64,000 bases of DNA, from the NCBI GenBank assembly GCA_036852015.1, contig JAANDG010000014.1, positions 186,001 to 250,000 of the forward strand, read 5' to 3'. This document shows positions 35,320-48,517 of the stretch, piece after piece. The notes beneath the pieces were generated by a model. The model made no database searches, was not told where the DNA came from, and saw only the letters and a program-made list of their open reading frames with translations. This stretch comes from Pelodera strongyloides. Its lineage: Eukaryota; Nematoda; Chromadorea; Rhabditida; Rhabditidae. How positions within the stretch are numbered: the stretch's first letter is position 1; each line of letters starts with the position of its first letter. A program made the position numbers and the translations under genes.

Positions 35320-38133
35320 CTAACACTGAAGCTTTCGACACGCGCCCAGAGTCAGAGCCAGACCTACTAAACCTCCAAAAGCACTAACTAATAAATTCAC
35401 CGTATATAACCCACTCAGTTTCTGTGTTGACAAGTCGACGAGATATTTCATAGTAACTTCCATGGGATTATGTAGCTGAAGGAAATCACCGCCACCAATT
35501 TTCTCGATTGTATCTGGAGTTCCGTCAAACTCCTCCACGGTTCCTCCGAGGGTCAGTGCAACAGGCTGAATAAAACTGCATATTTATCTCATTTATGAAA
35601 CTTGTAGCTCATGTTCATAGTTTGTGTTTTGTACATAGTTAACACAACATAATTTTTAATTATATGATATAAATAATTTCTGAAAATGTTTATTTGTCAT
35701 TTATAGTTAAACATTATGTACAGGGATTTTGCAAAGAGCAAGAAACAAAACCCACCGGTGGATTAGAAAGTAATTCTACAAGACTTCCACTCTCTATTAA
35801 CGGACTTGTCAAGGCTAAACCGTTGAAGAGCTGAAAATAGAAATAATTTGAGCAAGTGCAAGTAGGCGATTCATAAAATGTAGAATATCAGAAAAGACAC
35901 CTGTGGATGGAAAATTCACAGGGAAATAAAAAGAAGCTTCCGACGCTAACTGATACATGTGCTTATTGCATTTTGTTTAGAAAGAGTAGTGTTGCATATT
36001 ATATTGTGTGCGAGAATGTCGCCGCACACATATGAACTCTTCTGGAACATACCACATTGTCGCCGAGTTCCATTTCTTTTTGAATGCGGAGTAAATCAGA
36101 TGAAGTCATGTTCCGCATACAAGCAATAGCCTCTTCTACATTGTGCCTGCTATGACGAGACCCACTAGCGCACTGAATATAAAATGAAATAGAATAAAGT
36201 TATTGAATATGAAAAATATGTAAGATGAATTCCTGAATATCAAAAATAATGAATAAATCTCCTACCCCAGTTTTAATTGCAAACTTCCACGAACTTTCGT
36301 ACATAGATTCCAAGTTTTTGTACGTCATTCCGGGACTCAGGGCAATAGCACCACGAAAGAGTTGTACGGGCTGAAATTTAGTTCTTAGCTAACAAACAAC
36401 TTGGCCTCTGCTGAATTTGTGAAGAATGATGACTTGTGAAAATATGATGCAAAGGCAATTCTTATCGTCGTTGTGTACAAATTACTTGCGGAACACGAGT
36501 AGCTTGTCGATTTTAGAGAGTCTTTCTGTTTGTAAATGGATACCATTCCTCAGAATACCCAAGAAACGTGGCAAACATACACTACATAACGTTTAAGGGA
36601 ACCTACCTTGTGAACCTGTTTAGAAAATGCCATGCTTAGTGCCAAATCGGCTCCCATTGAGTGTCCCATAACAGTGATTTTCGACTTCTCACCGCCGAAA
36701 TGATGAATTTCGTTTCGGACGAACCGCAGCGCCTTTATAAGATCTATGAATAAAAGGAATAGAACAATACGGTCTACCACACTTGCTTTCCCAGAAAGAC
36801 GAAAAAAAATAGGAATAAATAAGTAAATGTGCTCACCATAAATTGCAATATTGGAAGGTGCCAAGTCCTGAAATTCCGAGGAAAATAGACCAAAACTTCC
36901 CAGTCGATATCCGGGAATTACGAATATAACATCTGAATATAACAGGTTTATTTACATTGTATAATTAGAGTGAAGAGCTCAATGTATAGTCTTGTCTGTT
37001 GAGCTAATTACGCAGTGTGATCTGATAAATTAGCTAGTAGAAACAGATGCCCAGTGATCCGTACCGATGAAATAATTACAAACGAGTCGGTTACATTACA
37101 GATACAGATTCACCTTTTGCAGCAAAATGGTCTACGAGATGGTCATCGGGAAACATAGTGGCCGAGTCGAAAAGTAGTGCACCCCCATGAATGTAGAATA
37201 AGACGGAGCAAGAACCCATTAACTGAAGCATTTTACATAAATTGTTTTAATGTTCTACTTTTCACTAACCGAAGGTTGAGTTTTAAAAGACACCGTGCAC
37301 CGTAATTTACGCTAGCTAGAAGAATGAAATTTAAATGAAGCTTACCCGACATCTTGACGACACAAAAATATTCAAATATAAACAGTCTTCTGAGATGTAC
37401 TTTTGCGGTGATGAAGTCCGAGTTGTGTTACTCATACACGCGGCACTAAACAGGTGGTTTACCACAAACAGATCATCAATTGAACATGAACGTTTGTTCG
37501 ATAGGCTGTATTTCAGATCGAACAATGTCAATTGTTGATCAATATCAGAGGACAGCTTTGTTTTTTTGTTGACGATTTTGTAGACGTGTACTTTCTGATG
37601 CATTTATGAGTACAATCAATGAAACATACATTTTCAACTTATTTACAAGCGGCAAACCTGTATAGTGAGGCATCCTTTATGCCCTTCCATGCTTTTGGGT
37701 TTTCCGGCAATGAATATCGTAGTTCTTGAATCGGGGGCGCCGCATATGGTACAGACTGTAAGGGCAGTATAAACTTATTAGAGTCATCAACATTTATTTT
37801 ATGAGTTTTTGGTCAATACTGCGATCTGGAGCGGCAATGGGCTTGCGGCGCACCCGAGTCCGCTGTGACGGCCTTTTGTGCGCGGCCTGTTGTGCGCGGC
37901 GACGGTGCGGTGTTTAATCGGTGTTATGGTAAGTAATACTGTTATACATATGTCATTCGGGGCTTCTGACTCTATGCTTTTGTTTTTATAAGACTGGAAT
38001 ATCCTACCTTATACATTTCCACTAGAACTTTATTGGACGACTCAGCGTAAGCGCCTCGTAGTATTCCATACGAATTTGTTACGAATTGTGAGGAAACAAT
38101 GGACAATAGGACAAAGGAAATAAGTAACTGCAT
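35320..38133 (-). CDS. short carboxylesterase-like protein with C-terminal membrane anchor
   Basis: Ten exons, 38133-38008, 37755-37658, 37445-37346, 37222-37114, 36932-36837, 36743-36607, 36370-36266, 36172-36053, 35830-35756 and 35565-35320, give 403 residues. Signal peptide MQLLISFVLLSIVSSQ. Carboxylesterase type-B marks in order: GxPYAAPP-like SVPYAAPPIQELRYS, SEDCLYLNIFVS, FYIHGGALLFDS (oxyanion hole), the nucleophile elbow GHSMGA with the serine in exon 6, and LGGTVEEFDG near the expected acidic residue. Full-length members run to about 550 residues; here the region with the catalytic histidine is absent and the protein ends in a hydrophobic segment (VNLLVSAFGGLVGLALTL). It may be inactive or need a partner. 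TTATTTAG lies 6 bp before the ATG, a possible spliced-leader acceptor. Confidence 0.88.
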
Positions 38134-39631
38134 TGCAAGCTAAATAACAGTCAATGATCAATCGATCAATAAATGGCAGTTGCTAAAAATATGCTGCACA
38201 TGCTTTTTTTTCTAAATTACGGCAACAGAATTGAGGCCACATTTACATGTACGCAGCCAACAGCCAACGTACGCAGTACGCAGCCAATTTTCATCCTCGG
38301 ATGCACACCTTTTGGTGTATTTAATAAATAAATAAAAAGAAAACATGAAAAGTTAACTTCTAGAAGAGCAAAAATGTATTGTGACAAGAAACTATAGACC
38401 TAGAGAAGTAAAATTTACAGTTAGTAAGGGAAGTAAACGAGACATACCGCGAAACAAGAACCAAAACATTGTGCTTTAGACATGTTTGTAACTCACGGGT
38501 ACTTTATCTTATCAGTGAGTACTTTTTTGACCTTGCAATGCCCTTTTACAATTCCGGGTCGATAATACCTTAAAAATAATAAATTCACTTGCTGGCCATA
38601 TAAAGTAAGCCGTTTCAAATATAAATAAATAAATAAATTCAACTGTTGGATCAATACTCCGTTATTCAAACGCGAAACAAGTACAGTGTTCCTAGTTCCG
38701 ATATAACTTTCAACACAGGCCCTCCTGAATACGAAGTCCAACTTATTGAGCACGCGACCCAAAGTCTATTAGTTGTTTATTTGGATATAATTCAAAATAA
38801 CCAGACTGTCCCGACTGGGGGCGGAGAACTCGCCTGCTCTGTCCAGGTTCAGTGACAGTATCAAAGTATCAAGTATCAACTTCGCTCATTGAAGATGATG
38901 AATGGTGAAAACGCTCATTAAGTTCCTATTTATTATCATAGCTTTCAATGATGATCATGTGAATTCAAGACGATCTTATTGATAATGTTTGACCCCTCCG
39001 TTCGGAAATCCCACCGGATCTCAACTTTCTGCTTTTCTCACTTTTTAATCGCACTTCTGTGTGCTAGAAAAATGATAAATGTTCGTGGGTGCCATCGGCA
39101 CGCATTCGGCTACTGATAACATGTGATAAAGTTGACTTGCAAAGTAGCGAGAAAGATCCTGCACTTCCTCGCTGGTACTGCACGCTTTGTTTGATAATTC
39201 CTCGTTCTTGAAGCCGTTCCTTCTTTTCCTATTAGTGTCAACAACTCACTCACTGTTGTTCTATATAAAATTTCGGCACAGTCGATGTTGACTTCAGTAA
39301 TGCATACACTAATGTGAAAAGCAGGTTGTCTAATATGTATATGTTGTCTATGTGGTGTGTCATCTTGATACAGTGACGACTACTGTATGCATCGTAACAT
39401 GATACTTTCATTAACGTCCAACGGCTAGTGAGCTTCATAATAAAGTTCAGTGTTTTAGAATGCGTTTCTAGAACGTTTAATGTTAATAATAGCACTAATG
39501 GGGTCTTTTTGGCGAGTTTCATTCGCGCAAGGTAATATGACAAATGTGTAGTTTCCTTTTTGCGTTAAACCATTTAGTTCCAGAAAACAGAAGGCAACGA
39601 AAGAGGAAAGCAACTTCCAGCTCAAAGAACC
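38134..39631. other. divergent intergenic region between esterase and sugar transporter
   Basis: Likely holds promoters for both genes. Contains an (ATAA)n tract near 38624-38640 and a short repeat of TACGCAGCCAA-like words near 38254-38292. No exon was recognised. Confidence 0.5.
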
Positions 39632-42600
39632 ATGAACAACTGGATTTCCCAAAAAATGGCCCCCGAGGGCAAGGTCCCTAAATTGCTCTTTATTTTCGGA
39701 CTACTTTCAGCATGCGTAAATTTCCCGGTAGGTTCCATTTTTAGACATTGTAAAATGTTCTTTTCAACGAGGCAAATTTACAGCTTTCCCATAAAAAAGC
39801 GATCGAAGTGCATTAGGCTTATCAGGTGTAAATAAAGCCTGGTTGTAAATATGCTTTCCACAAATATTCTGTTGAAAACGCATTTTTAAGAGTCTCGGGA
39901 CGGTTAGACCAAATAAAATTCATAGAAACTTCTGAAATAGATAATTTTAAAGAAGTTTTAATTGTTAGACGAATATAAAACCCTGAAAAAAACAATATCT
40001 TACTGTATACATAATTTTTCCTTTGATGATCAATTCAACTATTTTTCCTTCCTTTTTGGCAATTTTTCTTTTTATGACTGGCAGAGACAATTACCAATCA
40101 CGTAAATCAAGCACATACAATCCAAAACATAATAGAGTCACGTGCTTGCACTGATTGCCTTATCAAAGATGGGAACCATTTATTTGTTTATGTGCCTTTA
40201 AAGGTTTCCAGTGACCTCGGACCTGAAGGCTAAACACGCTATATTTACTTAATTTTTGCACTTTGTGTCTGGACTAGAATCATGGTCACGTGTGGGTTTC
40301 GTTATACACAATTGATAACATATAAACGACTGTTAAAGCCGGTATAAATATATAAAAATATATAGATTTAAAACAGGTCAAAATCAGGGTTTCGCATCGT
40401 TTATAGCTTGAGAATCGCGAATAAAATAGTAGAGCAAGTAGCAGGAGGTCTACTTGAAAACATTGCATTCCATCCGGGCGATGCCGAGGGAAGTTGGCTT
40501 AGCACCATAAGGTCAAGTTGGTCACTTGCACGTGTTTTCCAGGAAGGATATGCAAATTCGTACCCGAACACCGCACACTTATCCTTTCAAAACTTGATCA
40601 ATCGAACAGCTGTGGAAAGAGGATCACCAGTTTGTTTATTTATTTATTAATTTATTTATTAAATAAAACCAAGATGTGCATCAAATGATATGGAGAAGTG
40701 GAAGCAAATGTACATATAACCTAGTAACGAGCCAGTTTGTACTTGGTACTGTAGTCGATTAGCATGTACAATAAAGGTCACTTGATAAATGAATACATAC
40801 TGCAACGCTAATCTTTGACCCAAGTTTCATCAGTAGTGTATAACATCGCCTTAGATCAAGTAATGGAGAAATGAGCTCGCGAAACTTTTATTTAGGAAGG
40901 TATCGATCCCGGTTTATTTACATGGTTGTGGTCTACTGTGCTCAACATTTGGTTCATTGGATATTTAATCGGCACATTTCTAACTCCCTATTTCACAGAA
41001 CAATATGGGAGAAAAAGTACGTGATATGATTACGGACAATTGTTCTGTTTCAATAGTTGGTAAACGAAAATGCGTCCGATTTATCTTATAATATATGAAG
41101 GAGAAAGGTTTTTGTCACAATACCAGAAACGAAATCCATAATACGTTTCAAGGCTTTGGTATAAGCAGTCCAACTTTTCACAACTCCAAAATAAGCAATA
41201 TGAGTCTTCGTAGCTTAATTATAGGCAATGCGTTGCAGACGTTTCATACAGTATGTCCATTTTTGTAATAACATAACATATACTTTGATGTCAGCTGTGC
41301 ATATTGGAAAGTCGCCTAAGGCGGTGATATTCGTCTGGTAAATAAATATTTCAGATAGCCTACTATTCGCAAATGGCCTTGCTCTTATTGGAGCTCTGAT
41401 CTCCTTATTCTCTGTTATACTTGAATCTCCAGAAATGATCTTGATCTCGCGGGTAGTCACCTCGTGCTCCACTGGTATTTCCTTTGGCTCATTGATTCTA
41501 TTTTTACAGGTGAACATTATTATCCGTCGGGGTGAACAGTTGAACACTATTAATACATGGAATGCGTTTCAAGCAACTTATTAGATATTGTAATCGATGA
41601 AAGAAAATCAGTTCTGAGTTCTGACATGCATCTGCGAACATTTATTGTACTCTGCGAAAGAGCTCACTCATCAGGCTTATTCTCAGTGTAAACCACTGGA
41701 TCACGTTATTTTATGCTATTCTGTACAGACTACCGTATTTTGACCGCCATCAGTGTTAGCAGAGACATTTTAGGAAGTAACGGCTACACCTCTGCGTGGT
41801 CTTACATCCTTCCTATCGGAAACTGCTTTTATCCTAACAACAGTCGGCGGAGTAGCTTTTGGCATGGACGTCATATTTGGAAAACGACTAGAAATACTAA
41901 CGGGTAAACGAACAGACATATCATACAAATTTTTCACGATATATTCGTATTCATATCAAGTATTTGCGTATTTTGGGAGACTGTTTCATAGAAATAATAT
42001 CGGAATTAACGCACACGCAATGCTATTTCTTTGCGGTAGATGTCTTCTCTTTGAACCGATTCAGCTTGATTGCAGTCAAAGCATGTTATTTTGATTCGAT
42101 TCTTTTTTTAGGTATTTCAATAATTCCCGCGGTGTTGGGCATTTTCCTCATTCTTCCACTAAAAGAAACGCCAAAGTTTCTGCTGATCAACCGAAAAGAC
42201 CGTAAAGCAGCCGAAGCGTCTCTGGAATATTATCATGGTGAGCGGTCAAAGAAATACTTATTTTTTAGGTTAATTTCGAAAAAGTATAAACAGAGTTTGT
42301 ACAAATTTGCCATGCTTCAACGCCAGGCTATTTTATTGTCAGTTGGTGAATGCAACAAACAAAGGGGATGCAGTTAGTTTCTCCATTCTTACCTACTTTC
42401 CTATTTTCAATTGAGGAGGGCAACATCTATGATTGTTATCTAGGCCAGAGTTCCAAAAATTCCCTGATTATCGACGAGATGTTATTGGAAGAAGACGAGA
42501 CGGTCGAAATGGGCATTTTGGAAGGAATTCAGTTTGTTTGGAGTGAACCGCACCTAAGAAAAGCATTCATTATTGGATGCCTTTGTCTACAGGTGAATAA

Positions 42601-44782
42601 TGTTTTGCATGGAATAGGGAGAATCAGTTGCATATCAAGTTGTTCTAAATCATGTAAAAATCAATGAATGCTACCATTGACCAGGATTTTGACCAGGAAT
42701 TTTTTCGTCATCCAACGTTTTGTGAGCGCAACTTCTCTTCTCCAAGGCGTAATGTGTATGTGTAGGTCAATAGCCCATTAAAATATTTGAGGTTATCGTT
42801 AGCCTATGGCCAATTTGCTATCTTTCAACGGATATATTGGAAGCGCAGTTTAACCTTCAAGAGGCACAGGTAAATGATTTTACTTCAGTTGTTAGAGCGA
42901 AATACTCGCCGATTTTTGAAACACATCCAGTGCTTATGCAGCGTATGCAAATGAACATAAATTAGAATTAAAAATCGAGATGAATTCGAGTTAGCATAAA
43001 TACGTAAGAATTCAGTTGTCTACGATGTGTTTCAAAAACCGGCCAGTATTTCGCTTTAATATCTCAATTCTCTACTCATTTTGTTATTTGAGGAGACGAG
43101 CATTAGGTAATTGTGTACACTTTCAGGAGGTCTCTTTGTACTTTATTGTGTGCAATTTTATCGCCAGTCTTCTCGGCATGTTCATGATTGAGAGGTATAT
43201 TCAAATATAAGTTATCATGGAAAAGAGTTCTTGTATTCGTATTTCGAGTTTTCTACTCCTTAGAACTTGGAGCACGGCCAATGCGTCGGAAACCGACATT
43301 TTACATTACTCTGCTTGATTGAGGTTCTATCATCAAGTTGAGCAAATAGAACACATCTTCAAATACGTAGCGAAGCACATAATTAAGGAGGGAGTCAAAT
43401 GCACTGGTTGTGGCCTTCCTGTCGTCCTTCATAATCGTTGCGCAATTTCAGATTTGGGCGTCGACGTCTATTCTTAATATTAGGAGTTCTGAACACTCTA
43501 ACACTGTGTTTGTATATCTTCTTTGACCGAATGGCAGTTTCAAATCCGGAAATGCGTCAAGGATGTATAGTGGCGCTATGTCTTTTCGGTGTTACTTATG
43601 GGTGAGCCTTACTCTATCTGGATGTCCTTTGCATTGCAACACTCTGCATCTGCTAAGCCAAGTACGGATAACTACCACACAGTTCCAATCAGGTTTCTAT
43701 GTCCACAATCGATGATACAGTATACATATCGCAGAAGCTAGTGAATCTCCGGCATGAACCTCCTCTGTTACACAACTTCATTTGATTAAGTTTTTCTAAT
43801 GAATGGATGTAAATTTCTAATATTTTATTAATTTCCAGGATCGGACTCGGCCCGATTGCATTCTTTATTACCAGCGAATTGGTAGTTCAACGGCATAGAT
43901 CATTGATCCAATCAATGGTGAGAGTCTGTATTGATCAATAATTAACTCACTCTTAACTTTATAAAGCTTAGATTATGTTTATGTTTGATACATCAATTAA
44001 ACTTACTATTTGAGGTTCCAAAAATATGTTGCTCTTCGGTAAAATACTTGGTTATTGCATCGACACTAACTAATGGTATTTGGAATTTAAGCCTATAGGG
44101 CCGCTTCCAAGAATAACATTTTTTTGTGAACTCACAATTCAATTATGATATTTCCAGGTGTTTGCTGTGAACACGGTGGTGAATTGTGTATTTTCATTTG
44201 CCACTCTTCCCTTATATAATTGGATCAATATTTGGGGATTTATCCCTCTCTTTATTATTCCATCAGTTTTCTCGCTGTTTTATTTGCACAAAAATCTACC
44301 CGAGACAAAAGGACGCGAGGTTTGTTAACGAAAACTAAAGTAGGATTGTAAGGTTTTGTGGTTTATGTGCGTATGATGAATATACATTTGGGGCTTCTCT
44401 TCACGATTTAACGGAATTACATAAATATTGTCAGTGGAAACACAAATAACAAATGTATTGTAACGCTCTTCTTATGCAACAACTAGTCGAGTATTTTTAC
44501 TCATATATGCTTGGATAAATTATCACAAATCTCCAAATAGACGTGAGTTACGTATTACCGGAAGCAATAGGCATCTAAAACAGTTGTTATGATCTATTCT
44601 ACTTTGAAGGGTTTCCTAAAAATAAATATGTAAATAAATTTCTTTAGATTCATGATATCGTCGAGCAGCTGATTTACAGCGAGAAAGAGAAAATGTTGCT
44701 TATCAACAATACGTCGAGAACATCAACGGACGAATCTGGATATGCTAGCTTACAGCAAATTGAATACGTTAAACGTATCTAA
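39632..44782 (+). CDS. SLC2/GLUT-type facilitative sugar transporter (MFS)
   Basis: Thirteen exons join in phase to 511 residues: 39632-39727, 40543-40629, 40896-41016, 41355-41509, 41774-41903, 42112-42237, 42444-42592, 42792-42869, 43127-43194, 43452-43601, 43839-43917, 44158-44319, 44648-44782. Family marks in order: EGYANS after TM1; TEQYGRKN after TM2, the GRK signature; EVTATPLRGLTSF at TM4; PLKETPKFLL after TM6; IERFGRRRLFLILG, the second signature; GLGPIAFFITSEL at TM10; and LPETKGRE after TM12, diagnostic for sugar porters. It should move a hexose or related solute down its gradient across the plasma membrane. TM7 is unusual: the QLSG-like motif of glucose-specific members is replaced by QVIVSLWPICYLSTD, so the substrate is uncertain. 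Confidence 0.93.
42892..43059. mobile_element. family A fold-back element (transporter intron 8)
   Basis: Left end TTAG-AGCGAAATACTCGCCG with one terminal base changed; right end CCGGCCAGTATTTCGCT-TTAA. Interior in reverse orientation (TATGCAAATGAACATAAATT). Intron 8 would be about 90 bp without it. Confidence 0.85.
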
Positions 44783-44929
44783 TTGCCGTAATAGAAACTA
44801 ATAAATGATACTATGGATCCACTACTGTACCGACAAAACAAGCCATTATTGATTTGACAAATGTTATGTGAAAAGTGATAGACTGTGGGCGTGTGGACGA
44901 CATAATCGATTTTCAGCGCTACAGGATGC

Positions 44930-45035
44930 AACATCGATATAATCGATTGGTCAGCGTTGCAGCAGCTATATAGTCGATTGGTCAGCGTTGCAACAGCGAT
45001 ATAATCGTTTGGTCAGCGTTACAGCAGCGATATCT
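44930..45035. repeat. 31-bp tandem repeat, three copies
   Basis: Unit TATAATCGATTGGTCAGCGT followed by TGCAGCAGCGA, just downstream of the transporter stop codon. Contains ATCGAT in each copy. Confidence 0.85.
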
Positions 45036-45362
45036 CTGCCGTGTGCCATTAGAGTTGGCTAAGGAAGCGTTTCAGCAAGAATTCTGCGGCACTATCTTCC
45101 GACTGAATGGAGTTCGAATTGTCTTTGCAACTGCTATTGCATAGACAGCCGGTGAATGTACCACTGAGCTACCGGCCGTAGTTAGAGATCCATTTCGAGA
45201 ATATAATTGAGGCTCTGGCACGTGGCTGAAATAGGAAACATGAATAATAACAGTTTGCAACGGATAAACTAAATTAAATTTAGATGGAAACTTAATTTAC
45301 AATTTGAAAGCATTCTGCTGCTCTCCGAGAAAAAATGATCGTGAGCGTTCGGAGAGGTGGGT

Positions 45363-45440
45363 TGAGAGAGAGAGAGACAGAGAGACAGAGAGAGAGAAAG
45401 AGAAATGAAGGAACTGCGAAAGAGAGATATTGAGTGATAG
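45363..45440. repeat. GA-rich microsatellite
   Basis: Interrupted GAGAGA/GACAGAGA run, degrading into AAAGAGAAATG-type sequence. Lies in the 44783-45608 spacer, which is otherwise empty apart from the 31-bp repeats. Confidence 0.85.
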
Positions 45441-45608
45441 AGAGATTCGAATGCTCAGGGAAAACGCTCGATGAGAGAGTTTTCGGCGCGTTCACACTAT
45501 TTCTGTAACACATCTATGCTTGTAGCAGCGCTCGTGCCGATCAAATGTGACGTGCCGCTCCGTGGTTGCTCATTGAAAAAAACGAATATTTTGCATGAGG
45601 TGTCAAAC

Positions 45609-48255
45609 TTACGCTCCAATCAGCCTCAGGAATCCATATCGGTATTCCGTTGTCATATAGATCACGAACAGTGGTACAAGGACCGGGAATATGGGGATAC
45701 CAATCAGAATTACATTGTAATATTTATGCATTGGAAATTGAGTAAGCGGTTCCACGAAACACAGACACATCGGAATGTAGACGAGGAGCTCGGGTACAAC
45801 CGTCTGAATTTTTTTTTAATCAATGTACGAATTTACATTTGATTTGCCTCCCGGTCCTTCTCATTTGTGAACAACCAGAGGAACCTTTTACTACTTTCAG
45901 CTTGTAAATTTTGTTAGTTTGAACTTGAAGTTTGGCGGCGCTATTCCGGATGTGTGCGATCCTGACAAATTTATTTCTCTACCTTTCTTGGCTATATTGC
46001 CTCACATTGCTTAGAAATAGGGAAATAGCACAGTTTACGTATGTGTTACGTTGATTTTTTATAAATACATATACAACGCTATTTGCCGACTATGGACAGC
46101 TCATTCTTTGTGGCGCCTACACTTGAAATGATCTTTATTTGTTTCCCAAACAGTATTACCTGACAGCAGAGTGCAATGAGGAGCTCGCGTTCAAGTCGCC
46201 GAATTTTCTTGGTCATAAACTTGTCATTTTCCAGGGTCCAAATCATGCAAACTGCACAATATGCAATCGTTAAATGTGCTAAAATGGCTGGGATTGCTAG
46301 TCCCCAAGCCCCGAAAATACCCCGCCAATAGGCAGTATCCATGTCTGGCTGTTTCACGTCTGAGTCCATCTAAACATTGATTTAAGTGGTGTTATTAACA
46401 TAGTTCTTACATAATTACTTCAGGGGGTGGGGCTTCTTATTGGTCATATGTCCTATGAAAAATATGCATGTGTGAATGCATGCCTCTGTGAGTAAGTCAC
46501 GTAAACACTTACATGGCGCGCAAAGTTTACTAGAAAGAAGAAAACGTGTAAACAATAAACATATGTATAACATCAAGCAGGTCTTCGCCAATTTATGTAT
46601 TTAACAAAATACATTTCCGCAGGCTGAATCTGTACGGCCTTCGATTACAGTAATCAATTACATATAAAAACACTGTGACACGTACAAAGTACAACGATCC
46701 CATAACCTCCGTTTTCTCCAAGTGAGCACCAGTTGTGTATAACATTGCGGACGCATTGAGATGCAGCTAAAGGAAGAAATTGTTTGCAATGATCCGTATA
46801 CACTTTTTTTTTGGAAAAATACGTAGCAAAAAACTTTAAATAAAAAAATATAAACTGTGTCCGAACCTTCAGCTCTTTAGTTTCATTCAGTAGAAAGAAA
46901 CAGTCGAGAAAAGTAATCGGAAAAGCGCAGATCCATAACAAATTCAGAAAAATTTGGCAGTGTAATTGCTCGAATTCGTTAATCATATAGTTCCTAAATT
47001 TTGTGGTTCACAATTTTTGAGCGTATTGTTGTCGGATAGTTAACGGTGGTGCGGTGCATGCCCACACTCTATCTTTTCTCCTTCTTATATCCCATATCCT
47101 TAGTTAGAAGTTCTAACTAAGGATATGGGATATAAGAAGGAGAAAAGATAGAGTGTGGGCATGCACCGCACCACCGTTAACTATCCGACAACAATACGCT
47201 CAAAAACTTGCCGGGAAACCGTTTATCGTCTTATCGCGAGGACAAACTCTAGCAGAACCATGATTACATCAGTGTATATTTAGTATCAGCACTTAATGGA
47301 ACTTCCTCTCAGCAACTATTCAATTCAGTTGTTGTATGGTATCAGTGGTAAATGCACCGCACTTAGTTCATTTTTCTGTTCCTCTAACAATTAGGCTTGT
47401 CTTGTAATTAGGCACTCCTTACAATTAGTAGCAGCAAGCAAATTACAATGATAGAATTATTGTGTTTGCCACTTGCTGTACTTCCTCTCAGTGAATTAGT
47501 CAAGTAATGGAACAGTTACAAAATATATAACTACAAGATGTATATAACGAGTATAGTAGACTATACTCACTTCACCGTCGAGTAATAACGATAAATGAAT
47601 AGCGCGGCGTGCAGCGTCAAAGATGTACTCAATATCGCAATATAGGCCGAGAGAAAGATACGACCATATTCATGATTGCCAACCGTGCCTTGAGAAATGA
47701 AGACGAATGCGTTATTGTATGTGAACATTTGCTAAAAGCTTAATTTTTAATGAAAAATATGTTATTTATTTTATGTGCATGATTGCTCGTAACGTAACTG
47801 TCAGAGTTTCAGAAGTAATTTACTCATAGTCCAACAACCGCCCGCGAGGCTAAAGCGTTCGAATGTATTGCTGACGGCACCCTTTTTTAACCGATGTTGC
47901 ACTTCATGAGACTTAAGTTACACCCTGTAAAACCCGCATTTCAGTTTGTAAGACCTGTGATCTAACTGTGTCACCTTCTTGTGTGTCACCTTCTTGTGCT
48001 AGTTGTTGCTTGACCCAAACGATAATATGATTAAGCATAACTTAGTATCAGTAAGAAAGATTTGCAACTTACCGGACACACTATAGCATGAAGAACTGAT
48101 ATGATTATATCGACAAGTGCGAAAGATAGTAAAATACATCGATACGATCCAAAATGCTTGACGTTTTCCTGCCTCGCAATAAGGTATAGTAATAATACAT
48201 TTAGTAAAATTGACATGCCGGCGGAAATTTCAGTGTAGAGTGTTCCAGCAGACAT
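45609..48255 (-). CDS. Str-type seven-transmembrane chemoreceptor
   Basis: Six exons, 48255-48073, 47731-47571, 46993-46867, 46766-46686, 46369-46160 and 45803-45609, give 318 residues, close to the usual Str length. Exon 1: ILLNVLLLYLIARQENVKHF then SYRCILLSFALVDIIISV, the TM1-TM2 pattern of Str receptors. Exon 2 ends in LHAALFIYRYYST, matching the HFIYRY motif at TM3. Exon 5 carries TM5 and KKIRRLERELLIALCCQ before TM6. Exon 6 has TM6-TM7 (FPVLVPLFVIYMTTEYR). The exon 2 donor is taken as GTGAGT because it leaves the two bases needed by exon 3. Intron 2 contains a perfect 193-bp palindrome. A chemosensory neuron role is inferred from the family. Confidence 0.88.
47014..47206. repeat. perfect 193-bp inverted repeat
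   Basis: Arms 47014-47109 and 47111-47206 are exact complements around a single base at 47110, with no mismatch seen over 96 bp. It begins 20 bp upstream of exon 3 in Str GPCR intron 2. No TTAA terminus or target duplication is visible. Confidence 0.9.
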
Positions 48256-48344
48256 GTATATTGATACTAAATGAAAATAGGCTCCTAGAACATATGAAAA
48301 TTATTATTGTAAAGTTTTGCAATGTGATCACTATTATCAAAAGC

Positions 48345-48517
48345 AAAAAAACGGCCGGTTTTAAACATGTACGGTGAATAACAGCATCCTAATATATTTA
48401 TGACGAATTGGGGTCAATTTTTTATTCCAATCTTGCTACTTGCTACTTGCATATAAGGTATGGCAATGTGGTTATTCACCATACGTTTCAAAAAAAACCG
48501 ACCGGTTTTCGCTTTAA
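48345..48517. mobile_element. fold-back element upstream of the Str GPCR
   Basis: Ends AAACGGCCGGTTTTAAACAT and CCGACCGGTTTTCGCT-TTAA, inner arms ACGGTGAATAACAGC and GGTTATTCACCAT. It mixes family A and C features. 90 bp upstream of the Str GPCR start codon. Confidence 0.7.
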
